Positions 14,964-22,473 of a stretch of 25,359 bases of DNA are shown in pieces. The DNA comes from JAJDIA01 sp031555145. GTDB lineage: Bacteria; Bacteroidota; Bacteroidia; Bacteroidales; Tannerellaceae. The position numbers were made by a program, and so were the translations under genes. Positions within the stretch are counted from its first letter, which is position 1; each line of letters opens with the position of its first letter. The notes below the pieces were generated by a model. It was not told where the DNA came from. It saw only the letters and a program-made list of their open reading frames with translations, and did no database searches. The stretch lies in assembly GCA_031555145.1 (NCBI GenBank), contig JAVBUR010000025.1, forward strand, positions 1 through 25,359. Reading direction: 5' to 3'.

Positions 14964-16082
14964 ATGGCACTGAAAAATATAATCGCACTCGCAAGCATCC
15001 TGATCGCAGCAGTATCCTGCTCCATGGAAGACGAACTGATCAACTCTGCCGCCAATGAAAAACAAGCAGCCGAAGATGGTATCGCTTGTATCGCGCTCAA
15101 CGTACATACGAAAAGCCTTGAAACAAAGGCCGGCAACAGCCAGAATGGAACCGGTTCAGCCATTGGTGACGGCATCGAAGATTGTTCACTCATTATATTA
15201 AATGATGACAACAGCGTATACGCCGCTTACGACGGCCTGGCCATTGAAGGTGGGCAGATCAAAGCAACCGAAGGCGCAGCAACCCCGTTCTTTGTTCAGG
15301 CAAAGGTAAGCCAACTGGAAGCCCGGACTTTCAAGGCAATGGTTGTAGTAAACACAACGAAATCGTATGCCAAATGTGCCAACCTGACCAAGGTGCAGGA
15401 AGTGGTATTAACGGACACCGACATGAACAATAACGTAAAGGTAAGCCAACTGGAAACGTTAACCGTTACAGGCAAATCCTCATTGGCCGCAGCCCTTGCC
15501 GCACCCTCTTCTTTTACCCTGACAGTCCAGCAGATCACGGCACAGGTTCAACTGGAACAAGTAAACATTACCAGCTGGAAAGCAGATACCAAGGCTGTAG
15601 ATGTAAAGATCAAAAACATCACACTGGTAAACCGCAATACAACAAGCGCTACCATCCTGAACGACGCTGCTAACAAATCATATGACAACATCACTTGGGC
15701 AATCGATAACGACGACGAAGCACTGCCGGTTCTGACAGCAGGCGTTGCCACCTTCGCCGGTGTAACCGACAAACCGTACTTCAATACATTCTCCAACGCT
15801 ACCCCGGCCGCCGGCAAGGCTACCATCCTGCGCTTCACGCTGGTATACGACCGCGCTGACGGTTCAACCGAAAGAGAATTCGAATTTGCTATCAACCGCC
15901 CGAACGCTGATGACTTCTCCAATGATACGGATCCGCAACACGATTATATCAAATCCGGCTACGTATACAAAGTACGGATCAATGCGACTTTGACCAGCAA
16001 CTCAATCGACGTGGATGTTCTTTGCGACACACAGGATTGGATCTACAACTACCTCGAAGTAAACATGGAAGATGTTCGTTAA
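14964..16082 (+). CDS. Type V pilus subunit lipoprotein, first gene of tip operon
   Basis: 372 residues. Lipoprotein signal MALKNIIALA to AVSC (Cys19), then a longer spacer than in its neighbours, with ETKAG placing the maturation motif TKA at 54-56. IKSGYVYKVRINATL is the late conserved strand, and VDVLCDTQDWIYNYLEV the C-terminal strand with its tryptophan. The protein is rich in Ala, Thr and Val and low in aromatic residues, like stalk pilins. An exact 19-bp direct repeat (15302-15320 and 15437-15455) encodes KVSQLE twice, 45 codons apart. It heads a three-gene unit with two much larger proteins, so it may be the connector between stalk and tip, or an alternative stalk. Confidence 0.82.
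   Translation: MALKNIIALASILIAAVSCSMEDELINSAANEKQAAEDGIACIALNVHTKSLETKAGNSQNGTGSAIGDGIEDCSLIILNDDNSVYAAYDGLAIEGGQIKATEGAATPFFVQAKVSQLEARTFKAMVVVNTTKSYAKCANLTKVQEVVLTDTDMNNNVKVSQLETLTVTGKSSLAAALAAPSSFTLTVQQITAQVQLEQVNITSWKADTKAVDVKIKNITLVNRNTTSATILNDAANKSYDNITWAIDNDDEALPVLTAGVATFAGVTDKPYFNTFSNATPAAGKATILRFTLVYDRADGSTEREFEFAINRPNADDFSNDTDPQHDYIKSGYVYKVRINATLTSNSIDVDVLCDTQDWIYNYLEVNMEDVR
15302..15455 (+). repeat. Exact 19-bp in-frame direct repeat in pilin gene
   Basis: AAAGGTAAGCCAACTGGAA occurs at 15302-15320 and 15437-15455, an offset of 135 bp (45 codons). Both copies encode KVSQLE in the same frame. The sequence between them is not otherwise duplicated. Confidence 0.85.
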
Positions 16083-16136
16083 TACGCATCGCCAGGCATA
16101 AAAGGAGTATAATATAAACAGATAATACATATCGTT

Positions 16137-18476
16137 ATGAAACTAAGAAATATAGCCGTAGCATTCGCCGCTACCATACTAACCTTCGCATCCTGCGTGG
16201 AAGAATCCGTTATCACGCCGGAGGGTAAGACGGAAGCAGGTCTGCCTACCACACTGAACCTCTCGATTGCCACGGATGGCCTCATCACGAAAGCCGCCCC
16301 CGGCGGATATGTCTATGCCAATGCCGACGAATTATTGATCAACCGCCTGGCTATTGCCATCTTTAGAGATTATGGCGACGACGGTGTAGGCGAACGCGTA
16401 GGTTTTGGTTATGCCACATTCGAAGACGGTGTTGCGAATGCCGAATGTCCTGACAACACCGATCGTCCGGCCTATAGCCTCAGTAATATCCCGGCAAAGA
16501 CAGGTGACGTCAAAATCCTGGTCATTGCCAACTCCACCTACTCCAAAGACCAATTGGAAGCGGCCAAGACCTATGAAGGTTTCAAAGGGCTGATGGAAAC
16601 AAACCCCGATGACGCTGAAGGTAAAAACTACACTTTCGACCAGAAAGAACTGGTAAAGAGTGGCGAATTCAAAAAGACACTGGGAACTGGACACCCCCAG
16701 TTGCACCTGGAGTTAAAACAGTTGGCAGCCCGTATCGAATTGAAATTCGAGGTGAATGTGCCGGAAGAAGATCCGAGATATGAAGCAGACTCCACTTATA
16801 CAAAACAGGCGCTGGTTGATGCTGTAAATAAAAAAATTATTGATAGCGGAAGCAGTGGAAATCCTAATTTAGTAACAGAAGACTATTATACCGACGGTAG
16901 TGGTGGTTCTACAAAACATTTAATCGTAAAAAACAATAAGGTCACTGAAAGGTGGATTACCCCTAAATGGGCTTATGATATCACATCGTTGACAATAGAG
17001 AATATCAATACCATGTCGGATCCTATTTTAGGCGACTATACCAAAGGAAATTCTTCCTCATACACATATAATACACAGGAATTATTGGCTGAACCCTATG
17101 AGCTCGAATTTGATCCTGAGGATAGGATAGCCAGTGTGGTTTTTTACTCTTATGAGAAGAAATATCAAACACCTAGTCCATTGAAAATAACGGTAGGGGG
17201 AAACTTGGTTTACCGTGAGAACATTGTGTCTCAGACCACCTACTTTTCCTCTGAATATGATTGGGTAAACAATAAGGGGGAGACAAATGGCTGGGGACCG
17301 ACACCCGGTTATTTCTCAGCTGAGAAACACAAAATAAAGAGTCAGGACGGTCTCATCATAGGAGACCCTATAGATGTAACCGTTCCCGAACCCAGATCGT
17401 ATGAGGCCATTATTAATCCGAAAGAAACAGAGACAGGCAAAGACGAAACGAATAGCAACACTTTCGGTATCGTACACGGCAACACCTACGAAGTCAAAGG
17501 GTTGATCGACACCAAGAACAGATCGGTAAACTTTACCATCAATGTAATACCCTGGAGTGCCCGCCCGGTTACCATCGGTGCTGAAATCATGGACATTCAC
17601 TACCTGTTTGTCAAAGAAACCAACGTTGTCATGGCCAATGTGGCTGACTACTTTGTAGACTATAAGTCGGATACACCGCTGACAGACGCTTCGATTACAA
17701 ACTGGAAGGCTACTTTCGTTGAATACGTTCGGAATAAGACTACCAATGTAGTATCTTCACGAGATGCAACAGTAGATCCAGCTCAGTATTCATTCAGTAT
17801 CGAGAATGGTCGTATAAAAATACACAGTGACATTCCAGGGAACTACTTCCCGCGTAAGTTATCGTTTGATGTGACCAATACACACGGATTAACAGAACAT
17901 GTAGAAATTACCCAGTATCCGCCACAGTATCTGACTGCTCAGATATCAGCCAATTCCGGGCCTGCTGACAGTCCTGATGGAAAAACAAATCCTAATATTT
18001 TCACCATCAATATCATTGCAGCAGAAGGTTTGCAGGTGGGTGTTTCCAAAGGAACCAATGGAAAAACATTAACATCTGAAGCAGCGAATAATCTGATCTC
18101 ACCCAAATTCATGGTTGCTTCACGATATGGTGTTGTTAATGGAAATAAATACTCAAGTAATTCCGCCATTACGCGCTGCAGCAATTATTGGGAAACGCTT
18201 AATGCAGATGAAATCGAAGATAAAGCCACCTATCCTATCGGTACGTGGCGAGTACCCACCCTGGCTGAATTGGAGTTCATGAATACAATCCAGGATTCGG
18301 ATGGAATTGTAAATTATTTATTCAATAACACTGGCGAATATTGGTCGGCAAGACAAGATACAGATCCGACAAGAGCTTGGTATTATGACTTTGGAAATAA
18401 TAAAAGAAATTACACAACGAGTCTGACAACCACGCGATCCGCCCTATACATCCGCTGCGTCCACGACGTTTATTAA
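16137..18476 (+). CDS. Large type V pilus tip adhesin candidate with lectin-like C-terminus
   Basis: 779 residues. Lipoprotein signal to FASC (Cys20) and ITKAA with the maturation motif TKA at 51-53. The N-terminal ~480 residues resemble the Mfa1 fold and end with the strand NFTINVIPWSARP (about 466-478). Next comes an Ig-like domain with VTNTHGLTEHVEITQYPP. The last ~160 residues contain SPKFMVASRYGV, a cysteine in ITRCSNYWE, WRVPTLAELEF (704-714), EYWSARQ (734-740) and YIRCV (771-775), the pattern of FISUMP/DUF1566-type C-type-lectin-like folds that bind ligands in tip adhesins and phage tropism proteins. There is no donor-strand tail, as expected for a tip. Two long AT-rich segments (about 16800-17440 and 17640-18460) differ in codon use from the rest, suggesting domain replacement. 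Confidence 0.82.
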   Translation: MKLRNIAVAFAATILTFASCVEESVITPEGKTEAGLPTTLNLSIATDGLITKAAPGGYVYANADELLINRLAIAIFRDYGDDGVGERVGFGYATFEDGVANAECPDNTDRPAYSLSNIPAKTGDVKILVIANSTYSKDQLEAAKTYEGFKGLMETNPDDAEGKNYTFDQKELVKSGEFKKTLGTGHPQLHLELKQLAARIELKFEVNVPEEDPRYEADSTYTKQALVDAVNKKIIDSGSSGNPNLVTEDYYTDGSGGSTKHLIVKNNKVTERWITPKWAYDITSLTIENINTMSDPILGDYTKGNSSSYTYNTQELLAEPYELEFDPEDRIASVVFYSYEKKYQTPSPLKITVGGNLVYRENIVSQTTYFSSEYDWVNNKGETNGWGPTPGYFSAEKHKIKSQDGLIIGDPIDVTVPEPRSYEAIINPKETETGKDETNSNTFGIVHGNTYEVKGLIDTKNRSVNFTINVIPWSARPVTIGAEIMDIHYLFVKETNVVMANVADYFVDYKSDTPLTDASITNWKATFVEYVRNKTTNVVSSRDATVDPAQYSFSIENGRIKIHSDIPGNYFPRKLSFDVTNTHGLTEHVEITQYPPQYLTAQISANSGPADSPDGKTNPNIFTINIIAAEGLQVGVSKGTNGKTLTSEAANNLISPKFMVASRYGVVNGNKYSSNSAITRCSNYWETLNADEIEDKATYPIGTWRVPTLAELEFMNTIQDSDGIVNYLFNNTGEYWSARQDTDPTRAWYYDFGNNKRNYTTSLTTTRSALYIRCVHDVY

Positions 18477-18500
18477 TTAACCGATTAAAATTAAACAGTT

Positions 18501-20684
18501 ATGCTGAAGAAAATATATAGCCTTGCGGCAAGTTTACTCATCGTGTCGGCCTGTACAACCGATGAGTTGGTTCCGGTAGACAATCCGGATAATAAATCGG
18601 AGATTACACTCTCGTTCAACGTAGACGTCCCGACAGCAGAAGTGATAAGTAAAGCTTCCAGCGCCCTGGACGGTGAAGGACAGGAGATCGGCGTGGAAGA
18701 CCTCTATCTCTATGCATACGATGCTTCGGGTGCATTTATCGAGAAGGCCAAAGCAAAAATGGTCACGACTGAAGCGGGAGCAACAAGTTACCAGGCAATC
18801 ATTTCCAAAGATACCCGGAAAATCCATTTCCTCTCCAACTGCGGAGTAAACGGATTGGATGCCAGTCTGGTTCAGAATTTTAACAATATGTATACCTACT
18901 CTTCCAACCAATATGCATTCTGGGGAGTAAAAGACTATGGAACATCCGACCTTCCTTCCCAATTGGGAGCAATCGACTTATACCGTAACTGGGCAAAGTT
19001 GGATGTGCAATTCACGGAAGACGGTACGGCCAAGGATAAATTGTACAATGTATCCTACATGATCTATAACGAATCATTGACCAACACACTTGCTGCCCCG
19101 GTAGACCGGGAAATCAACCTACCGGCAGGCCTTGACTGGTCAAAGCCTGCGAGCTACACACCAACTGCATTTGGAACATCTTCCTATATCTTTGAAAACA
19201 ATAACCAGATCAGCAGCGGTACATTCCTGATTATCGAGGCAAGCTATAATAGCCCAAGCGCCCCTTTGAGCTACTACAAAATCGACCTCAGCAAGATGGA
19301 AGACGAAGGGTATGTGAAAGTCTATAACGTAATCCGTAACCACCACTTTATTGTAAACATTAAGGACGTTGCCATCTCAGGTGTTGCCACTTATGCCGAA
19401 GCGATTGCCGACGGGAAACCGGCCGACAACAATATCACCGCCTCAGCCGAATTGAACGACTATCCTAAAATCACCTATGATGGCGAAACCCTGATCGTAA
19501 CGAAGACGACCTGGGTATTCACCGAAGGCGGACAATCCCTGAATATGCAGGCTGACTATACCATAGGTTCTACACCCTCCAACAGCTTACTGAAATATGT
19601 AGCCGGTGCAGGTATCCCCACTGTGACGAATGGTGGCGTAACGCTCCACGGAAACGGTAACATTACGGCCAATATCAACAACCCGTCATCCACCGAGCAA
19701 AGAGGTTACTTCTATATCACCGGCGGTAAACTGCAACGTATGATCACCCTGGTACTACGCCAGCCCTATCAGTTCAAGGCCTTTAGCCTTACAGATGCCA
19801 GTGTAGATGCAAACTCAGGAGTAACTGCCCATTTTGAATTGCCCAGCGATATTGAAAAGGCCATCTTCCCCTTGGAATTCAAATTCACAAGCAAGAAATT
19901 GTATGCCACCGAATCCGGCGTCCGCATCTCAACGGATGGAAAGGGTAACTATGTATACGTCTACACCGCCCAATCATACCAGGCTGGAGGCTATAATGTG
20001 ACATTCAAAACAAACTCACCGAACCTGTCCGGTATAGTGGAAACAGTAGCGCTGAACGCTGAGTATTTTGCCACGGCAATCGCCGATCTGAAAGCAATCG
20101 GCAACAGCCCGGCAATTAATTCGGCGACATTCACCGGAACATACAATTACCTCGGAGGTACCGCCACATTGGCATTCACCACCCCGACAGGTATAGGTCA
20201 GGCATACGACGTTGACATCACATTGCCTACAGGCGTAACAGGTGCTACTACCTATACGGTACAGCCAGGCGTAACGTCCCACAGCATCCCTTACACTACC
20301 TCAGGAGCTACAATTACCGCTGCGGCCTTCAAGCAGGGTACAATCACTATATCTGTAGATGGCTCCAGCAAGAATGCCACAGTAAGCATGACAGGAAGCA
20401 CGGTGAATCGAAACGCAAGATTGAGTAATGGTAGCAACCGCATTACCAATGACATTACCAGTTCCAACTTTACGAATTTAGGAAATACGAATGTAGCACG
20501 TATCACTTCTCGTGCCGGAGGAAGTAGCGATAGATACTATGTAATTGCTATAGCTGCTGATGTAACATTATCAAGTACGACTACATTTACTTACAGTAAT
20601 AAAACAATAACCCCATCCGTAAATGATATCATTAGTAAATCTACTACTGGTACTCCCGGATCTGCTCAGACAATAGCTTTCTAA
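18501..20684 (+). CDS. Large type V pilus tip/minor subunit lipoprotein
   Basis: 727 residues, starting 24 bp after the previous stop. Lipoprotein signal MLKKIYSLAA to VSAC (Cys18) and ISKAS at 49-53 as the maturation motif. The Mfa-type N-terminal domain ends near residue 290 with VIRNHHFIVNIKDV, the conserved late strand. Beyond it are several beta-rich Ig-like segments of about 90-100 residues, rich in Thr, Ser, Gly and Asn. There is no tryptophan-containing donor tail; the protein ends GSAQTIAF. The last ~280 bases are more AT-rich than the rest. It is probably a second tip or near-tip protein with an adhesive stalk. A strong terminator follows, closing the operon. Confidence 0.8.
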   Translation: MLKKIYSLAASLLIVSACTTDELVPVDNPDNKSEITLSFNVDVPTAEVISKASSALDGEGQEIGVEDLYLYAYDASGAFIEKAKAKMVTTEAGATSYQAIISKDTRKIHFLSNCGVNGLDASLVQNFNNMYTYSSNQYAFWGVKDYGTSDLPSQLGAIDLYRNWAKLDVQFTEDGTAKDKLYNVSYMIYNESLTNTLAAPVDREINLPAGLDWSKPASYTPTAFGTSSYIFENNNQISSGTFLIIEASYNSPSAPLSYYKIDLSKMEDEGYVKVYNVIRNHHFIVNIKDVAISGVATYAEAIADGKPADNNITASAELNDYPKITYDGETLIVTKTTWVFTEGGQSLNMQADYTIGSTPSNSLLKYVAGAGIPTVTNGGVTLHGNGNITANINNPSSTEQRGYFYITGGKLQRMITLVLRQPYQFKAFSLTDASVDANSGVTAHFELPSDIEKAIFPLEFKFTSKKLYATESGVRISTDGKGNYVYVYTAQSYQAGGYNVTFKTNSPNLSGIVETVALNAEYFATAIADLKAIGNSPAINSATFTGTYNYLGGTATLAFTTPTGIGQAYDVDITLPTGVTGATTYTVQPGVTSHSIPYTTSGATITAAAFKQGTITISVDGSSKNATVSMTGSTVNRNARLSNGSNRITNDITSSNFTNLGNTNVARITSRAGGSSDRYYVIAIAADVTLSSTTTFTYSNKTITPSVNDIISKSTTGTPGSAQTIAF

Positions 20685-20758
20685 CTAAAAATTACTAAAG
20701 TGTACGACTAACATTACACAAGAATTGAGGGATTTAATAAACCACTACTTACTATAAG

Positions 20759-20787
20759 CTCCTGCCCCACCCGGGCAGGAGTTTTTT
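20759..20787 (+). terminator. Terminator of the tip operon
   Basis: A perfect 9-bp stem, CTCCTGCCC (20759-20767) with GGGCAGGAG (20773-20781), 5-nt loop, followed by TTTTTT. It lies 75 bp after the stop and marks the right end of the pilus region. Confidence 0.95.
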
Positions 20788-20865
20788 CTTGGAAGTCAAT
20801 CTCCATACGGTCGTCGGCCTTTGTAACCCTTCGGCAAACCATCTTGCCTAAAAGCTATATAATAC

Positions 20866-20907
20866 ATACTATTTATCTTATTGAATAGTATATTTATATT
20901 ACCTTTG
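20866..20907 (+). promoter_or_regulatory. Promoter with palindromic operator of hicB-like gene
   Basis: TACCTTTG (20900-20907) matches the -7 box. A perfect 8-bp inverted repeat, ATACTATT (20866-20873) and AATAGTAT (20884-20891) around a 10-nt spacer, covers the region where RNA polymerase would contact -33 (TTG at 20881). This is the expected layout for autorepression by an HTH antitoxin. The 60-nt leader runs to the ATG at 20968. Confidence 0.5.
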
Positions 20908-20967
20908 TGTGGTCAGACAATAACTATGAGTCATGAAATAAGCGCCACACACAAACAGGGTAACAAT

Positions 20968-21372
20968 ATGAAAAAGGTAAAAGTAACAATCGAATGGGCC
21001 ACCGATGGCGGTATTTGGGCGATCATGGACGGTGATCATTTTACAGGGCGGGGTGAAACCGTAGAAGCCGCTGTAAAAGAGTTGAAAGAGGGCGTCTCGT
21101 TTTTTATCGAAACGGCAAAGGAAATGAAGTTTCCCTATAAAGACTATTTAGAGGGTGATTATGAAATCGAATTAGATTACGACGCAGTAAGTATGCTAAA
21201 ATACGCCCGCGAGTACATGAAAGATACGAAATTAGCCGAATTAACAGGGATCTCAGCCGTTCAACTCGGCCGATATGCAAACGATAAGGCGGTGCCGCGT
21301 CCTACACAATGTCGCAAAATCGTGGAGGCACTCCACAAATTTGCGACACCGTTTTACGCAATTACGTTATAG
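20968..21372 (+). CDS. HicB-family antitoxin-like regulator (no HicA partner)
   Basis: 134 residues from the ATG at 20968, chosen because the fold begins there; the frame is open to 20881 but that part overlaps the promoter. Residues 1-60 (KVKVTIEWATDGGIWAIM, then TVEAAVKELKEG) match the HicB partial RNase-H-like fold that masks HicA. Residues about 85-134 form a helix-turn-helix (MKDTKLAELTGISAVQLGRY, then KAVPRPTQCRKIVEALHKF) that would bind the operator upstream. A HicA toxin of about 60 residues is normally adjacent. None is found on either side, so this is an orphan antitoxin or a stand-alone regulator. Confidence 0.8.
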   Translation: MKKVKVTIEWATDGGIWAIMDGDHFTGRGETVEAAVKELKEGVSFFIETAKEMKFPYKDYLEGDYEIELDYDAVSMLKYAREYMKDTKLAELTGISAVQLGRYANDKAVPRPTQCRKIVEALHKFATPFYAITL

Positions 21373-21495
21373 TTTCCTGTATCTTTCAAAACCCGTGTCG
21401 CCCAAGTATAAGCTGACGATCCGGTTAAGGGTGTCCATTTCTTCGGGCGACAGGTAGTTTTTGGCGTATTCGGCAAATGATAGGATGGAAGCCAT
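21367..21495 (-). pseudogene. RhuM-family C-terminal remnant
   Basis: Minus-strand codons read MASILSFAEYAKNYLSPEEM, then DTLNRIVSLYLGDTGFERYR and KL before a stop. AKNYL...LNRIV..YL is the end of RhuM-family virulence/phage-type proteins. The expected 200 or so upstream residues are absent. The stop overlaps the end of the HicB-like gene. Either a 42-residue relic or a very short gene; relic preferred. Confidence 0.6.
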
Positions 21496-21506
21496 AGCCG
21501 GGCCGG

Positions 21507-21554
21507 TGTTTTTTGCTCATAAAACAAGGGTTCGGCTGTCCAGTCGACTGGTAG
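21507..21554 (-). pseudogene. Fragment resembling the tail of the DUF4248 protein
   Basis: In another minus-strand frame this reads LPVDWTAEPLFYEQKT. P[VI]DWTA[EG]P also occurs in the DUF4248 protein at 22177-22473 (PIDWTAGP), and the two share an exact 15-bp word, CGGCTGTCCAGTCGA (21533-21547 and 22224-22238), in the same frame and strand. Probably the debris of a second DUF4248-like gene. Confidence 0.35.
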
Positions 21555-21643
21555 TTGTTATCAAATTTACAATCGGATATGCGTTCATACGATTTATAGG
21601 TACACATACCGAGTACGATACCATTAATTGTGCTACTATTTAA
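21533..21643 (+). pseudogene. higB: HigB toxin C-terminal remnant
   Basis: The plus frame reads RLVVVIKFTIGYAFIRFIG, then THTEYDTINCATI and a stop at 21641-21643. The block I+F.....IRF.GTH.EYD.I is the C-terminal core of RelE-like HigB toxins. The first ~60 residues are missing; upstream codons in the frame do not resemble HigB. It ends 11 bp before the higA ATG, the normal higBA order. The toxin is therefore very probably dead while the antitoxin remains. Confidence 0.7.
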
Positions 21644-21654
21644 AACAGTAAGTG

Positions 21655-22029
21655 ATGAAGAAGAGTATTACCAACCAACAATATACGTTTGCTTTGGAGC
21701 GGATAGAAGCCCTTCTTCCGCTTGTGGAGGAACACACTCCTGCTGCCGACAAGCTGGCTGTTGAGCTAACATTGATGTCGGACATCGTTATTGAGTATGA
21801 GCAGGAGCATTATCCCATCGCCAGCCTGAGCGTTGCCGAACTACTGGAAGTATCTATCGAAGAAAATGGAATTACCAAGAAAGAATTTGCCGGAAAAATC
21901 GGTGTCAGCCAATCCCGCGTAAGCGATTATCTGGCAGGCCGTTCGGAGCCGAGCCTGAAAATAGCCCGCCTCATTTGCGAAGTACTCAACATCCCACCTG
22001 CCACCCTGCTGGGTTTCAGAGAAAGCTAA
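21655..22029 (+). CDS. higA: HigA-family antitoxin (HTH regulator)
   Basis: 124 residues from the ATG at 21655; a GTG one codon earlier is also possible. Residues 1-70 are helical with ADKLAVELTLMSDIVIEYEQ, typical of the HigA N-terminal part. Residues about 72-122 form an Xre-type helix-turn-helix: NGITKKEFAGKIGVSQSRVS, then DYLAGRSEPSLKIARLI and a helix ending in PPATLLG. It would normally neutralise HigB and repress higBA. Here the upstream toxin is truncated, so the protein is an orphan that may still regulate DNA targets. A short hairpin with a T-run follows. Confidence 0.85.
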   Translation: MKKSITNQQYTFALERIEALLPLVEEHTPAADKLAVELTLMSDIVIEYEQEHYPIASLSVAELLEVSIEENGITKKEFAGKIGVSQSRVSDYLAGRSEPSLKIARLICEVLNIPPATLLGFRES

Positions 22030-22063
22030 AGAGGTGTACTCTCGCTTTAACAGACAGTAAATT

Positions 22064-22086
22064 GCAGGCCTAATAGGCGTTTTTTT
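22064..22086 (+). terminator. Weak terminator after higA
   Basis: GCCT (22068-22071) and AGGC (22075-22078) form a short stem followed by a run of seven T (22080-22086). A second hairpin, AAAGC with GCTTT around AGAG/CTCT, lies at about 22023-22049. Together they probably end higA transcription. Confidence 0.45.
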
Positions 22087-22176
22087 ACACTTAAAACAAG
22101 GGCTGTTTCGGATATAAACCCCATCAAAATCCTGATTTCATATATACAAAAAGCCCCCGGCCGGCCCTCTGATTAT

Positions 22177-22473
22177 TTATCGCTTAGTAGATGGTTTGGC
22201 AGACCGGTCGGGCCTCTGTGGTCCGGCTGTCCAGTCGATCGGCTCGGGAGCGCCCAGATAGTAGAACAGGAGGCTGACCTGGAGTGGCGTAAACAACCGC
22301 TGGCCGCGTACATAGCCCGCCAACTGCAATTCTTCGAACAGCGCCTTATCGCGCAGGATCCATTCGGTGAGCTGTGCGGAAGCGGTTTTGGCTTGTGAAC
22401 CGGGGAAATATAGTAAGGCCAATTCTTTATGGCTGTATACAACTTGTGTTTTAGTAGGTATTGTTGTTTTCAT
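22177..22473 (-). CDS. DUF4248 domain protein
   Basis: 98 residues. The centre, YSHKELALLYFPGSQAKTAS, then LTEWILRDKALFEELQLAGY and QRLFTPLQVSLLFYYLGAP, is the full DUF4248 pattern, a Bacteroidetes-only family of unknown function that reads like a small helical DNA-binding-type domain. The tail PIDWTAGP is shared with the fragment at 21507-21554. The ATG overlaps the end of the upstream DUF6633-like gene by 23 bp, so the two are translationally coupled. Third gene of the minus-strand set. Confidence 0.8.
   Translation of the reverse strand: MKTTIPTKTQVVYSHKELALLYFPGSQAKTASAQLTEWILRDKALFEELQLAGYVRGQRLFTPLQVSLLFYYLGAPEPIDWTAGPQRPDRSAKPSTKR

Noticed and set aside
16137..20684. Complete diversity-generating retroelement
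   Set aside because: No reverse transcriptase, accessory gene or template repeat was found in the window; only the lectin-like fold supports the idea.
20685..20967. HicA toxin gene upstream of the HicB-like gene
   Set aside because: The gap holds a terminator, a palindrome and a promoter; no frame encodes the HicA pattern.
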